From positions 285,161 to 349,160 of the forward strand of contig NZ_JH992926.1 in assembly GCF_000315425.1 (NCBI RefSeq): DNA of 64,000 bases, in the 5' to 3' direction. A program made the position numbers and the translations under genes. The stretch comes from Massilia timonae CCUG 45783 (GTDB lineage Bacteria > Pseudomonadota > Gammaproteobacteria > Burkholderiales > Burkholderiaceae_D). The first letter of the stretch is position 1, and each line of letters begins with the position of its first letter. A model generated the notes under the pieces. That model worked only from the letters and a program-made list of their open reading frames with translations, made no database searches and had not been told where the DNA came from. This document shows, piece by piece, positions 42,196 to 51,265 of the stretch.

Positions 42196-43587
42196 ATGAG
42201 TTCTCGTCGAGATTTTTTCACTGGCGCAGCCGCCCTGGTCGGCGCCGGACTGGTCAGCCGCGCTGGCGCGGCCACCCTCCCGGAAGCCCCGGTCATGACC
42301 AGCGCCGCCACGCAGCCGCCACCGCCGCCGCCCAACGGCAGGCCGTATAACCCCGTCGTTACCCTGAACGGCTGGTCGCTGCCCTGGCGAATGAACAATG
42401 GCGTCAAGGAGTTCCACCTGATCGCCGAACCGGTCGTGCGCGAGATCGCGCCCGGCATGAAGGCGAACCTGTGGGGCTACAACGGGCAGAGCCCGGGGCC
42501 GACCATCGAAGTGGTCGAAGGTGACCATGTGCGTATTTTTGTCACCAACAAGCTACCGGAGCACACCAGTATCCACTGGCACGGCCAGCGCCTGCCGAAC
42601 GGGATGGATGGCGTCACAGGCCTGAATCAGCCGGGCATCCAGCCGGGCAAGACCTTCGTCTACGAGTTTGTCGCCCGGCGCCCTGGCACCTTCATGTACC
42701 ACCCGCATGCCGACGAAATGGTCCAGATGGCGATGGGCATGATGGGATTCTGGGTCACGCACCCGAAGAATCCGGCCCACCACCGCGTCGACCGCGATTT
42801 CGTGTTCCTGCTCAACGCTTACGACATCGAGCCGGGCAGCTACACGCCGCGCGTGAACGAGATGCTCGACTTTAACATCTGGACCTTCAACAGCCGCGCC
42901 TTCCCAGGCATCGACACCATGAACGTGCGCCAGGGCGACCGCGTGCGCATCCGCGCCGGTAACCTGACGATGACGAACCACCCAATCCACCTGCATGGCC
43001 ATGAGTTCGAGGTCACCGGCACCGATGGCGGCTGGACCCGTCCGGAGTCGCGCTGGCCGGAAGTGACGACCGATATCGCCGTGGGCCAGATGCGCGCCAT
43101 CGAGTTCATCGCGGACGAGCCGGGCGACTGGGCCTTCCACTGCCACAAGTCGCACCACACCATGAACGCGATGGGACACGACGTGCCGAACCTGATCGGC
43201 GTCGACCACCGCGGCGTCGCCGAGAAAATCACGAAGCTCGTGCCCGACTACATGGTGATGGGCGAGAAAGGCGGCTCGATGGGCGACATGGAAATGCCGC
43301 TCCCGGAGAACACCCTGCCGATGATGACCGGCCAGGGTCCCTTCGGCGGCGTCGAGATGGGCGGCATGTTCACCGTGCTCAAGGTGCGCAAGGACCAGAA
43401 GCCGGGCGACTACAAGGACCCGGGCTGGTACAAGCACCCCGCCGGCACCGTCGCCTACGAGTGGAAAGGCGAGCCGCCGGCCGCAGTGCGCAGCCAGAGC
43501 GCGGGCGGCCAGGCGATGCCCGCTGCCAAGCCTGGGGACGTCGAAGTCACCGTCCGCAAGCCGACCAGCCACAAGGGTCATCACTGA
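42196..43587 (+). CDS. multicopper oxidase, Tat-exported
   Basis: A 463-residue periplasmic oxidase, probably detoxifying Cu(I) to Cu(II). The Tat signal reads SSRRDFFTGAAALVGAG. Copper ligands are HWHG (residue ~123), YHPH (~163), HPIHLHGH (~258) and HCHKSHHTMNAM (~314), the last with the type 1 Met. The short span between the N- and C-terminal ligand sets shows a two-domain rather than three-domain enzyme. The Met/His-rich C-terminus (SMGDMEMPLPENTLPMM) may bind substrate copper. It follows the TolC gene by 18 bases. Confidence 0.92.
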   Translation: MSSRRDFFTGAAALVGAGLVSRAGAATLPEAPVMTSAATQPPPPPPNGRPYNPVVTLNGWSLPWRMNNGVKEFHLIAEPVVREIAPGMKANLWGYNGQSPGPTIEVVEGDHVRIFVTNKLPEHTSIHWHGQRLPNGMDGVTGLNQPGIQPGKTFVYEFVARRPGTFMYHPHADEMVQMAMGMMGFWVTHPKNPAHHRVDRDFVFLLNAYDIEPGSYTPRVNEMLDFNIWTFNSRAFPGIDTMNVRQGDRVRIRAGNLTMTNHPIHLHGHEFEVTGTDGGWTRPESRWPEVTTDIAVGQMRAIEFIADEPGDWAFHCHKSHHTMNAMGHDVPNLIGVDHRGVAEKITKLVPDYMVMGEKGGSMGDMEMPLPENTLPMMTGQGPFGGVEMGGMFTVLKVRKDQKPGDYKDPGWYKHPAGTVAYEWKGEPPAAVRSQSAGGQAMPAAKPGDVEVTVRKPTSHKGHH

Positions 43588-43610
43588 TCGCAACAGGAAA
43601 GGACGAACCC

Positions 43611-44054
43611 ATGATCCGACGACTAGCAAGCAAGATCGCGCTCGCCGCTGCATTGTGCGCTCCGGCGCTCGCAATGGCGGCCGCACCGGTTATCGACGTC
43701 TTCAAGAGCGCCTCGTGCGGGTGCTGCACCGCTTGGGTGGAGCACCTGAAAACGAACGGCTTCCAGACTAGGGTGGCCAACGTCGACAATCCTTCGGACT
43801 ACCGCGAACGTGGCGGGATCCCGAATGAACTCGGCTCTTGCCATACCGCGATGGTAGGCGGTTATGCCATCGAAGGCCACGTCCCTGCCAGCGACATCAA
43901 GCGCCTCCTTGCCGAGAAGCCCAAGGCAAAAGGGCTGGCAGTTCCCGCGATGCCGCTCGGCTCTCCGGGCATGGAGGGCCCGCGCAAGGATCCGTACAAC
44001 GTCCTGCTGGTACAGGCCGACGGCAGTACCAAAGTATTCAAGCACTACAACTGA
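43611..44054 (+). CDS. DUF411 periplasmic metal-associated protein
   Basis: A 147-residue protein with a signal peptide (to about AMAAA) and the DUF411 core: VFKSASCGCCTAWVEH near the mature N-terminus, SCHTAMVGGYAIEGHVPA and LAVPAMPLGSPGME. The CGCC site could bind copper or act in thiol exchange. Members are common in copper and silver resistance clusters; the function is not established. AGGAAAGGA precedes the start. Confidence 0.9.
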   Translation: MIRRLASKIALAAALCAPALAMAAAPVIDVFKSASCGCCTAWVEHLKTNGFQTRVANVDNPSDYRERGGIPNELGSCHTAMVGGYAIEGHVPASDIKRLLAEKPKAKGLAVPAMPLGSPGMEGPRKDPYNVLLVQADGSTKVFKHYN

Positions 44055-44086
44055 ACAGTATTTCCTCACGAACGAAAGGAATGAAC

Positions 44087-44443
44087 ATGAACGCACTCTC
44101 GAAACTGACTCTCGCAATCACCCTGGCCGCCGCAGCGTCCGTTGCCACCGCCCAGAACGGCGCGCACAGCGCCCATGGTGCTCATGACGCTCATGCTGGC
44201 CACGCGGCGCCGGCGACGGCTGAACTCACCGATGGCGAAGTCAAGAAGATCGACAAGGAAGCCGGCAAAATCACGCTGCGCCATGGCGAATTGAAGAACC
44301 TCAACATGTCAGCGATGACCATGGTGTTTCGGGTTAAAGACCCGGCCATGCTGGACCAGGTAAAGGCGGGCGACAAGGTCAAGTTCGCAGCCGACCGCGT
44401 CAACGGCGCGGTCACGATCGTCCAGCTCCAGGCGGCCCAGTAA
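44087..44443 (+). CDS. CusF-like periplasmic copper chaperone, atypical site
   Basis: A 118-residue protein with a signal peptide, a short His-rich linker (AHSAHGAHDAHAGH) and a CusF-type OB fold. The usual W-P-x-M-T-M site reads N-M-S-A-M-T-M, so the Trp that caps Cu(I) in CusF is missing and an extra Met appears. It may bind copper differently. ATG 44087 is preferred over 44081 by spacing from AAAGGA. The fused CusF domain of CusB (60747-62336) keeps the Trp. Confidence 0.8.
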   Translation: MNALSKLTLAITLAAAASVATAQNGAHSAHGAHDAHAGHAAPATAELTDGEVKKIDKEAGKITLRHGELKNLNMSAMTMVFRVKDPAMLDQVKAGDKVKFAADRVNGAVTIVQLQAAQ

Positions 44444-44518
44444 GCCCACCGAGCCCATCCATCAACCGGAGGCTCGGTACGCTTGAACCGCGTTTGGCGA
44501 GCCTCCCAGGAGACCAGC

Positions 44519-44884
44519 ATGAAAATCAAATCTTTCTTTGCAGCGGCAGTAGCGGTAGCCGGACTGGTGGCGACTTCCGCCGCGTCCGCACACGCCAAAC
44601 TCGAGTCGTCGTCGCCACAAGCGAATGCGATAGTGAGCCCGGCGCCTTCGCAAGTGCGCCTGCAGTTCAGCGAGCAACTTGAGCTGCCATTCAGCAAGGT
44701 CAAACTGGTTGACGAGAAAGGCGCGGTCGTCGAGGCAAGCAAGACAGCCCTCGACGATGCGAATCCCAAGGTGCTGGTCGCCACCGTTCCGGCCCTGCAC
44801 TCCGGGGCCTGGCGGGTTCAATGGTCCACGGTTACACGGGACGGTCACAAGGTCAAAGGCCAATTCGACTTCCGGGTAAAGTGA
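44519..44884 (+). CDS. copC: copper resistance protein CopC
   Basis: A 121-residue periplasmic beta-barrel. The signal peptide ends ASA, leaving mature HAKLESS with the His that binds Cu(II); the other ligands appear in TRDGHKVKG near the C-terminus. This is the short, Cu(II)-only form lacking a Met-rich Cu(I) loop. It is followed one base later by copD, and the two usually act together in copper uptake or loading. Confidence 0.93.
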   Translation: MKIKSFFAAAVAVAGLVATSAASAHAKLESSSPQANAIVSPAPSQVRLQFSEQLELPFSKVKLVDEKGAVVEASKTALDDANPKVLVATVPALHSGAWRVQWSTVTRDGHKVKGQFDFRVK

Positions 44885-44885
44885 C

Positions 44886-45824
44886 ATGGAGGCTGACCTC
44901 GCACTGGCACAACGCTTCGTCACGGTCGTCCTGAACCTGTCGATGGCCATACTTGTCGGCGCCAGTGCAGCCCATATCTGGCTGCGCAGCGCACGGTCGG
45001 CATGGGGCATCGGCATGGTTCCGCGACTGCGCAAGCTCATGCTTCTTACGGTCTCGGCGGCAGCGGTGGCGTATGGCGCGGTCCTGTGGCTCGAAGCGGC
45101 ATCTATGGCGGAGGTTCCGATAAGCGAGGCTTTTCCCGCAGTGCGGTCCGTCATCACCGCGACGCATTACGGACTCGCCTGGATGATCGGCGCAGCGGCG
45201 CTGCTCGTCGTTGTCTTCACCCTCCGGGCACACCATGGCGAACGGCCGGGTGCCGCAGCCGCGCTGGTGCGTGCGGTTGCCCTGGGCGTACTGCTCTATT
45301 CGCGCAGCATGGTGAGCCACGCCGGCGCCGCTGGCGACTTCACCTGGGCTGTGCTCGTCGACTGGGTCCACCTCGTGTTGATCAGCATCTGGATCGGCGA
45401 AGTCATCGTGGCCGGCCTGGTCACGCTGCGCACCCAGCCTGAATGGGAGTCGAAGAACCGCGGCGAATGCGCACGCTTCGTGAAGTCGCTGTCGACATCG
45501 GCTACCGTCGCCCTCGTCGGCATCTTCATCACGGGTGTGCTGAGCGCCTGGCGCGGACTGGGAAGCTTCGAGAACGCATTCGGCAATCCCTATGGGACGA
45601 CCCTGCTCATCAAGATCGGACTGGTGCTGTCCGCAGCGGCACTGGGTGGCCTGAACCGGTTCGTCGTGATGCCCCAGTTGCTGGCACAACTGCGCAAGCC
45701 AAAGCCGGAAGGCGGCGCCGATGGGAGGTTTGCTCTCATCCTTCAGGTCGAGGCATGCATCCTGGTGGCCGTACTCGTCGCAGCAGCCGTCCTGAGTTCC
45801 ACCTCACCGCCGACGGCGTCGTGA
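44886..45824 (+). CDS. copD: copper resistance protein CopD
   Basis: A 312-residue integral membrane protein with about eight hydrophobic spans, of the CopD family, found with CopC and thought to move copper across the inner membrane. TRSMVSHAGAAGDF-like loop residues around SRSMVSHAG and the C-terminal FVVMPQLLAQLR segment fit. It starts one base after the copC stop, so they form a unit. Confidence 0.9.
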   Translation: MEADLALAQRFVTVVLNLSMAILVGASAAHIWLRSARSAWGIGMVPRLRKLMLLTVSAAAVAYGAVLWLEAASMAEVPISEAFPAVRSVITATHYGLAWMIGAAALLVVVFTLRAHHGERPGAAAALVRAVALGVLLYSRSMVSHAGAAGDFTWAVLVDWVHLVLISIWIGEVIVAGLVTLRTQPEWESKNRGECARFVKSLSTSATVALVGIFITGVLSAWRGLGSFENAFGNPYGTTLLIKIGLVLSAAALGGLNRFVVMPQLLAQLRKPKPEGGADGRFALILQVEACILVAVLVAAAVLSSTSPPTAS

Positions 45825-45849
45825 GGACTTCATCTTCCAAGGAATAATA

Positions 45850-46293
45850 ATGAAAAAGAAAACCATTCCAGCGCTCGTCCTGAGCGCTGCACTCTTCGCG
45901 GTCTCCGCAGCGAGTCTGGCGGCGTCACCGAAAGAGGCGCTCGCAGCCTTCCATGATGCCCTCACGAGCGGCGACAAGGCGAAAGCACTCAGCCTGCTGT
46001 CCCCGGAAATTGCGATCTATGAATCGGGCTACGTCGAGCGTTCGCGCGATGAATATGCGAGCCATCATCTGGGCGGCGACATGGAATTCGCAAAGAACTC
46101 GACGCGGAAGGTACTGAAGCAGACCGAACGCATCGATGGCAATACTGCCGTCGTGTGGGAGGAAACTGAAACCACGGGCACTTCTAAAGGCAAACCAGTG
46201 CACGTATTCGGAACAGGCACGGCGGTCCTCGAAAAGAAGGGCGATATCTGGTCCATCGTGCACGTGCATTGGTCCTCTAGGAAGGCTAAGTAA
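45850..46293 (+). CDS. SnoaL/NTF2-like periplasmic protein
   Basis: A 147-residue protein with a signal peptide (to SLAA) and an NTF2-like fold pattern (ALAAFHDALTSGDKAKALSLL ... WSIVHVHWS). A ligand or enzymatic role is not evident. AAGGAATAAT precedes the start, and it follows copD by 25 bases, ending the plus-strand copper run. Such proteins occur in other copper clusters. Confidence 0.8.
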   Translation: MKKKTIPALVLSAALFAVSAASLAASPKEALAAFHDALTSGDKAKALSLLSPEIAIYESGYVERSRDEYASHHLGGDMEFAKNSTRKVLKQTERIDGNTAVVWEETETTGTSKGKPVHVFGTGTAVLEKKGDIWSIVHVHWSSRKAK

Positions 46294-46605
46294 TCGCAAG
46301 CCTTGCGCCTGATACTTCGAAACGAGGAGCATTGCTCCTCGCTTGTACAGCGAAATCTGACGGCGAATCCAGCAAAACACAGTGAACTCAGCATCAGATG
46401 TCCCCTGTTGTGATACGCGCGCAGCGATGTACGCAACGCACAACAAGATGGCGCTTACCTGAAAATCAGCCTCTACCGCGCTCTATCTCCTCGTTTGCCT
46501 CGAATCACTTCCGTTTTTAAAAATTGGACCTGAACAAAGACATTCCGTGTCTCGACGGTGTCTTACACATATTTTTTTGGCAAAAAATTCAGATCTCGCA
46601 GCGTT
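46294..46605. other. intergenic stretch between convergent genes
   Basis: Three hundred bases of lower GC than the copper run. I see no gene. A short A/T dyad (TTTTTTGG/CCAAAAAA-like, about 46570-46586) next to the end of the DUF305 gene could stop its transcription. The composition change continues through the next two genes. Confidence 0.4.
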
Positions 46606-47055
46606 TCATTTTCCCTCAAGCTCTAGAATAAGAGCTTTCATCTCCGCTATTTCCCTCCTCTGCGATTCGACGATTTGATCAGCGAGTTTCTGCACGCGTG
46701 GATCGGAAATATTCGCTCGCTCACTGGTCAAGATCGCAATCGAATGGTGAGGAATCATTGCCTTCATCCAAGACACGTCATCGACTGTGCTCTGACTGCG
46801 TGCCAGCCATAACGCCACCGCAAACAATACGATGCTGCCGACAAAGATACCTACATTGAGCCTATTATTTGAGTACATGCCGAGCATAAATCCGAGCATA
46901 ACTACCGCCATTGCCGCGCCCATCACTAAGGCCATATACAGCCGAGTTTCGCTGAAAAATATATGCGCCGACTCATAGACGTTCAAATACATCAAGCCAA
47001 ACATTACCACCGTAGATGCTGCAATCATCGTACCGAACCGCAAATAACTATTCAT
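46606..47055 (-). CDS. DUF305 membrane protein
   Basis: A 149-residue protein with about four hydrophobic spans in the first 95 residues followed by a DUF305-type domain: MKAMIPHHSIAILTSERANISDPRVQKLADQI and EIAEMKAL. The HH pair and Met residues are possible metal ligands. AGGAG precedes ATG 47055. It is AT-richer than the cop genes. Members are frequent beside copper genes, function unknown. Confidence 0.88.
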   Translation of the reverse strand: MNSYLRFGTMIAASTVVMFGLMYLNVYESAHIFFSETRLYMALVMGAAMAVVMLGFMLGMYSNNRLNVGIFVGSIVLFAVALWLARSQSTVDDVSWMKAMIPHHSIAILTSERANISDPRVQKLADQIVESQRREIAEMKALILELEGK

Positions 47056-47135
47056 GGCTACTCCTGTCATGTTGAGTGAAAAAATCTTCAGGCTCGAAGA
47101 TTCATCAGTGCGAGTGCTTTTTATGGAATAAACTG

Positions 47136-47702
47136 CTAGTGCGAATGAGCGGGGGAATCTCCATTCGCATGTGTCGAACTCGGGTTACTGTTGTGCTCCG
47201 CGCGACCACTAAGATCTTCGTACTGCTCGATTGAATATTCAGGGAGCTTCTTGAGAAAAGCAACGATATCCCATAGCTCTTTATCGCTGTGTGTCGCTCC
47301 CCACGCAGGCATCCCTGTCATCTTGATACCGTTCTTTATAATCCAAAACAAACTCTCGTCTGACTGATGGCTATTTTCTTTGGTAAATAAAGGTGGTTGC
47401 GGATTTAACCCAAGGTGTATTGGCGTTGGCTCGACACCAGGCCCGAGATGACATATCTGGCACATTGCTGCGTACGACCTCGCGCCGTTCTCGATTCGTC
47501 GCATGTCAGCGAGATCGGCAGGGACCCTTATACTGTCGTCACGACGATCAATTGACTGGTTGCGCGTAGTTTCAAGCGCCCAACGGACTGGCGCCGTATG
47601 CATATCATTTGCCGCAATATTATATAAGCCAGAGTATATAAACGCGAATCCAGCGGCAATTACTATCACGGCCGCCAGAAGCAATGTTTTCAATGCCACC
47701 AT
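47136..47702 (-). CDS. membrane-anchored c-type cytochrome
   Basis: A 188-residue single-heme cytochrome c. One N-terminal membrane span (residues 5-25), heme site CQICH (about 81), and distal Met in GIKMTGMPAWG. The C-terminus ends His-rich. GAGGTGA precedes ATG 47702. It lies 80 bases upstream of the DUF305 gene on the same strand, so the two are probably co-transcribed and may take part in copper-linked electron transfer; that link is inference. Confidence 0.88.
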   Translation of the reverse strand: MVALKTLLLAAVIVIAAGFAFIYSGLYNIAANDMHTAPVRWALETTRNQSIDRRDDSIRVPADLADMRRIENGARSYAAMCQICHLGPGVEPTPIHLGLNPQPPLFTKENSHQSDESLFWIIKNGIKMTGMPAWGATHSDKELWDIVAFLKKLPEYSIEQYEDLSGRAEHNSNPSSTHANGDSPAHSH

Positions 47703-47841
47703 CAGTCACCTCAAAGAACGGAAACTTAAGTTGTGTTTTTACCTTCCCCGATACTACGCTAATAGCAATTTTAAGCAGTGACATCTAAAGCATTAAAAGA
47801 TGCCTAAGATGTCACTGACAGCTCATGCAAGGCGTCTGGCC

Positions 47842-49344
47842 TTACAGCGGGAAGACGTAATTAGAGCCAACCGTACTTACCCCAGCGATAAAGGCAGGCT
47901 CTTCATTAAACATGAAGTCGGACTGGCGTAGATCCGCCATATAGACACCCTGCAGCAAGACCGAACCGTCCGCCGCGCCATCCCCATTCGTGTCCCACGA
48001 GATCAAGGCACCAGCCGTCGCATCCTGGACAGATACCTGGTCTGGCATGATGTCGATGAATGCGATGTGATCGAAAGCCCCTTGGGCAGCACCACGCGCT
48101 TCGAAGTCAAGTACGACATCGTTACCGCTGTCAGGCATGACCATGAATGCGTCTGCGCCAGTACCGCCGCGTATGGTATCGTTACCCATGCCGCCTTCAA
48201 TCATGTCGTGACCAGCGCCCGCATCGATGACGTCGTTACCGTCCCCTCCCATGACCTCGTCTTCCGCATCGCCACCGTCAAGTTGGTCATTACCCATCCC
48301 GCCGTCGAGCCTATCAGACCCTGCGCCACCTTCCAGGCTATCGTCGCCTGCGTCGCCTTGGAGGATATCGTCACCACCATTGCCGAAGAGCTGGTCGTTG
48401 CCATCGCGACCAAAAAAGTGATCCCATGTCTCGGCCCCATCGAAGGTGTCTGCGACCTCCGTACCTACTTTCACCCTGTAGGTTTCATCACCGGTAAAGC
48501 CGAACTGCACCGGTGTATCACGCCTTAACATTGCATCAGCGATGCGATCAAACGCTGGATTGCTTCTGTCCGAACCGTTAATCACAGGTCCTTCTTCGCT
48601 CATAGTCGGCCGCTCAGGCGTAGGAGCGTCAGCCGGGCGTGAGGAGGGTGGAAGCTCAGGAGACTCGGCAAACATGAAATCGTCTTGCGATAAATCCGCC
48701 TTTGTCACTCCATTCATGAGCACCGAACCGCCGTCCCAGCTGATCTTGACACCGTCGGGAGTGTCGGCAAACGAAAGGTCCGCCCAGCTCAGGCCGTTGA
48801 TCGCGAGGTGATCGAACATTCCTGGCCCAGCAGTGAAGTCGCGAATGACGTCATTGCCGCTGTCGGGCGAGATCATGAAAGCGTCCGCGCCCAAGCCCCC
48901 GATCAGGATGTCGTCGCCGGCGCCGCCGTTGAGGTCGCCATGGCCCTCGCCCTCGTCAAGCAAGTCGTTACCCGCTCCTCCCATCAGACCGTCTGCTTCA
49001 GCACCTCCATACAACCGGTCATTACCCATCCCTCCCATCATCCGGTCGCCACCATCGCCGCCGACGAGCAGATCGGCGCCTGCGTCCCCGAAGAGATTGT
49101 CTTCACCAGCACCGCCATCGAGCGCATCATCGCCGCCCAGGCCCCACAGATAATCACGCGTTTCGCTGCCCGACAATGTATTGACTGCGCCAGTGCCGAC
49201 ACGGATTGCATAGTCATAAGGGGCGCTACCAGCGTCGAAATCAAAAGAGATGCCATCACGTTTTGCGTGCTGTGCTCCAACCCGCTCCAATGCCCGGGCG
49301 CCCGCATCCTGTGCATCCTTTGCCCTGTTCATGTTATTTGCCAT
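47842..49344 (-). CDS. RTX-repeat calcium-binding protein with duplicated module
   Basis: A 500-residue protein built as two similar halves (about 45-230 and 290-490). Each has a start like VGTxxxxTxxGxExxD, a run of GGxGxDxLxGG nonapeptides that form calcium-binding beta-rolls, and an end like GADAFMxxPDSGNDVxxDF. No signal peptide is visible; RTX proteins normally leave by type I secretion using a C-terminal signal, and the hydrophobic tail SNYVFPL could serve. No catalytic domain and no secretion genes are present here. Role in the copper island unknown. Confidence 0.88.
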   Translation of the reverse strand: MANNMNRAKDAQDAGARALERVGAQHAKRDGISFDFDAGSAPYDYAIRVGTGAVNTLSGSETRDYLWGLGGDDALDGGAGEDNLFGDAGADLLVGGDGGDRMMGGMGNDRLYGGAEADGLMGGAGNDLLDEGEGHGDLNGGAGDDILIGGLGADAFMISPDSGNDVIRDFTAGPGMFDHLAINGLSWADLSFADTPDGVKISWDGGSVLMNGVTKADLSQDDFMFAESPELPPSSRPADAPTPERPTMSEEGPVINGSDRSNPAFDRIADAMLRRDTPVQFGFTGDETYRVKVGTEVADTFDGAETWDHFFGRDGNDQLFGNGGDDILQGDAGDDSLEGGAGSDRLDGGMGNDQLDGGDAEDEVMGGDGNDVIDAGAGHDMIEGGMGNDTIRGGTGADAFMVMPDSGNDVVLDFEARGAAQGAFDHIAFIDIMPDQVSVQDATAGALISWDTNGDGAADGSVLLQGVYMADLRQSDFMFNEEPAFIAGVSTVGSNYVFPL

Positions 49345-49783
49345 AATCTGCTCTCCTTGAATGCAATACTTGTTCCAAAAAGGGGCTACAGTCGGTTTTC
49401 ATCCCATCGATGACTGCAGCCCATACGCTTAGTGGGATCCGATTTGCGATCCAGACATCGATGCGGCTCCAGCGGCCGACTGACTCATGTTTCGGCACTC
49501 TTGTGCGCAACGGCGGCATGCGGCAGCGCAATCCTGGCAATGCTGCGCCTGGTGCTGCGCGCACTCGTCCCCACAAGCTTCGCAAATGTCGGCACACAGC
49601 TGGCACACTTGAATTGCGTGCTCGGTCGAGCGGCTCATGAGCTGCGCAGCAAGACGGCAGATCGCAGCGCACTCGTTGTCCAGTTCGATGCAGCGAGCCA
49701 TCATCTTTGGATCCGGTTCCTTATAGTGGACCCCGAATCTGAGACGGTGGTTTAAGCTGTCGTCCGCGAAAGGATGACAGCGA

Positions 49784-50074
49784 ATGAGTGAAGGTAAAAA
49801 ACGCAGGGTGCACAGCGCCGAGTTCAAGGCCAAGGTTGGGTTGGAAGCGGTGCGTGGGGTGAAGACGGTGACGGAGATTGCGCAGGAATTCGGCGTGCAT
49901 CCAGTACTGGTGGGCCAGTGGAAGAAGGAGATCCTGGAGAACGCCGGCGCCCTGTTCGACGTCAAGCGCGGGCCGAAGCCGGTGGACGAAAGCAGCCCGG
50001 AGGACAAGCTGTACAGCGAGATCGGCAAGCTGAAGATGCAGGTGGATTGGCTCAAAAAAAAGCTTGGGGAATGA
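49784..50074 (+). CDS. IS3-family transposase OrfA
   Basis: A 96-residue DNA-binding subunit with a helix-turn-helix (TVTEIAQEFGVHPVLVGQWKK) and a short coil near the end (LYSEIGKLKMQVDWLKKKL). A run of eight A (50053-50060) may allow frameshifting; the stop overlaps the orfB ATG (ATGA). Confidence 0.9.
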   Translation: MSEGKKRRVHSAEFKAKVGLEAVRGVKTVTEIAQEFGVHPVLVGQWKKEILENAGALFDVKRGPKPVDESSPEDKLYSEIGKLKMQVDWLKKKLGE

Positions 50075-51033
50075 GTCCGGCCGAGCGGGCACGGTGGATC
50101 GAGCGCGAGGACAAGATACCGCTGACGATGCAGTGCGAGCTGGCCGGCGTGCCGCGTTCGACCGTGTATCGGCGGCTGGAGGCGGCGGCCCGACAGGAAT
50201 GCATCGAGGAGGAGGACGGCCAGCTGCGCGCCCTGATCGACGAGGAGTACACCAGCCGCCCGTTCTACGGCAGCCGGCGCATGGCGGTCTTCCTGCGAGG
50301 CCGAGAGCACCGCGTCAACCGCAAGCGCGTGCAGCGCCTGATGCGGGAAATGGGCTTGGCGGGCATGGCGCCGGGGCCGTCCACGAGCAAGCCGCACCCG
50401 CAGCACAAGGTCTATCCCTATCTGCTGCGCGGGGTGGCGGTCACGCGGCCGAACCAGGTGTGGAGTACGGACCTGACGTACATTCGGCTGGCGCGCGGCT
50501 TTGCCTACCTGGTGGCGGTCATCGATTGGTACTCGCGTCGTGTGCTGGCCTGGCGCATCAGCAACAGCATGGACGCGTCGTTCTGCGTGGACTGTCTGGA
50601 GGAGGCATTGCGCCACCACGGCAAGCCCGAGGTATTCAACAGCGACCAGGGCTCGCAGTTCACCAGTGACGCCTTTACCAGCGTGCTCAAGCGCGAAGGC
50701 GTGGCCATCAGCATGGATGGGCGAGGACGGGCGCTGGACAACATCTTCGTCGAGCGCCTGTGGCGCAACGTGAAGTACGAGGACGTGTACCTGAAGGGCT
50801 ACGCCAACATGGCCGAGCTGACAGTCGGCCTGGCACAGTACTTCGCGTTTTACAACGCCGAGCGTCCACACCAGGCGCTGGGCTACGAGACGCCAGATCA
50901 TGTCTACCGTGCCGGTGTTGGAGGAGGTGCGTTGATCGTCGACAAGTTCGGCGACGCGGACCAAGAGCCGGAGAAAAACGGCGGAACGGGGCAGCGCCGG
51001 GCAGCTGCTGAAGTGGAAATGGACACAGCTTAA
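50071..51033 (+). CDS. IS3-family transposase OrfB
   Basis: A 320-residue rve-type transposase. WSTDLTYIRL, NSDQGSQFTS and DNIFVERLWRNVKYE hold the DDE residues, and YNAERPHQALGYETP is the usual C-terminal motif. The frame is open upstream, but ATG 50071 overlapping orfA is the natural start. Confidence 0.92.
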   Translation: MSPAERARWIEREDKIPLTMQCELAGVPRSTVYRRLEAAARQECIEEEDGQLRALIDEEYTSRPFYGSRRMAVFLRGREHRVNRKRVQRLMREMGLAGMAPGPSTSKPHPQHKVYPYLLRGVAVTRPNQVWSTDLTYIRLARGFAYLVAVIDWYSRRVLAWRISNSMDASFCVDCLEEALRHHGKPEVFNSDQGSQFTSDAFTSVLKREGVAISMDGRGRALDNIFVERLWRNVKYEDVYLKGYANMAELTVGLAQYFAFYNAERPHQALGYETPDHVYRAGVGGGALIVDKFGDADQEPEKNGGTGQRRAAAEVEMDTA

Positions 51034-51265
51034 ACTAGCCGGCTGAGTGTCTTGACTGATGGGTCCACTTTACCTGAAGGCAGGCCGCAGCGCATGTGTC
51101 ACAGGCTTGAGCGCATTCGTAGCAAGCCTGAATGCACGATTGGAACTGATTTTGGATCATGATCTTCTCCTTAAGCGTTCATTGAAAGGTTGCCTCTTCC
51201 ATTAATCCCGCACGCTTTTCAGCGTGTCTCATACGAATTCGCTTCTTTATTTACTCAATCCAGAA

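Larger units (their letters stand above)
49722..51072 (+). mobile_element. IS3-family insertion in the Cys-rich copper gene
   Basis: A 1351-bp element with inverted ends TATAGTGGACCCC and, reversed, TAAAGTGGACCCA. Flanks carry the 3-bp target duplication CCT (49719-49721 and 51073-51075). Both reading frames are intact, so this insertion looks recent. Confidence 0.9.
49429..51160 (-). pseudogene. Cys-rich four-helix copper-binding protein gene split by IS3
   Basis: The 5' part runs from ATG 51160 (AAGGAG upstream; MIQNQFQSCIQACYECAQAC) to 51073, and the 3' part from 49721 to the stop at 49429. Removing the element at 49722-51072 with one copy of the 3-bp duplication CCT restores one frame of about 126 codons across CLQ-E-P-DPKMMARC. 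The restored protein is a DUF326/Csp relative of 14981-15316, with a C-terminal extension. The gene is broken in this strain. Confidence 0.92.

Noticed and set aside
47842..49344. Possible CRISPR or DNA tandem array in the RTX gene
   Set aside because: The periodicity is in the protein (GGxGxDxLx nonapeptides) and the DNA units are diverged, with no constant repeat/spacer structure.
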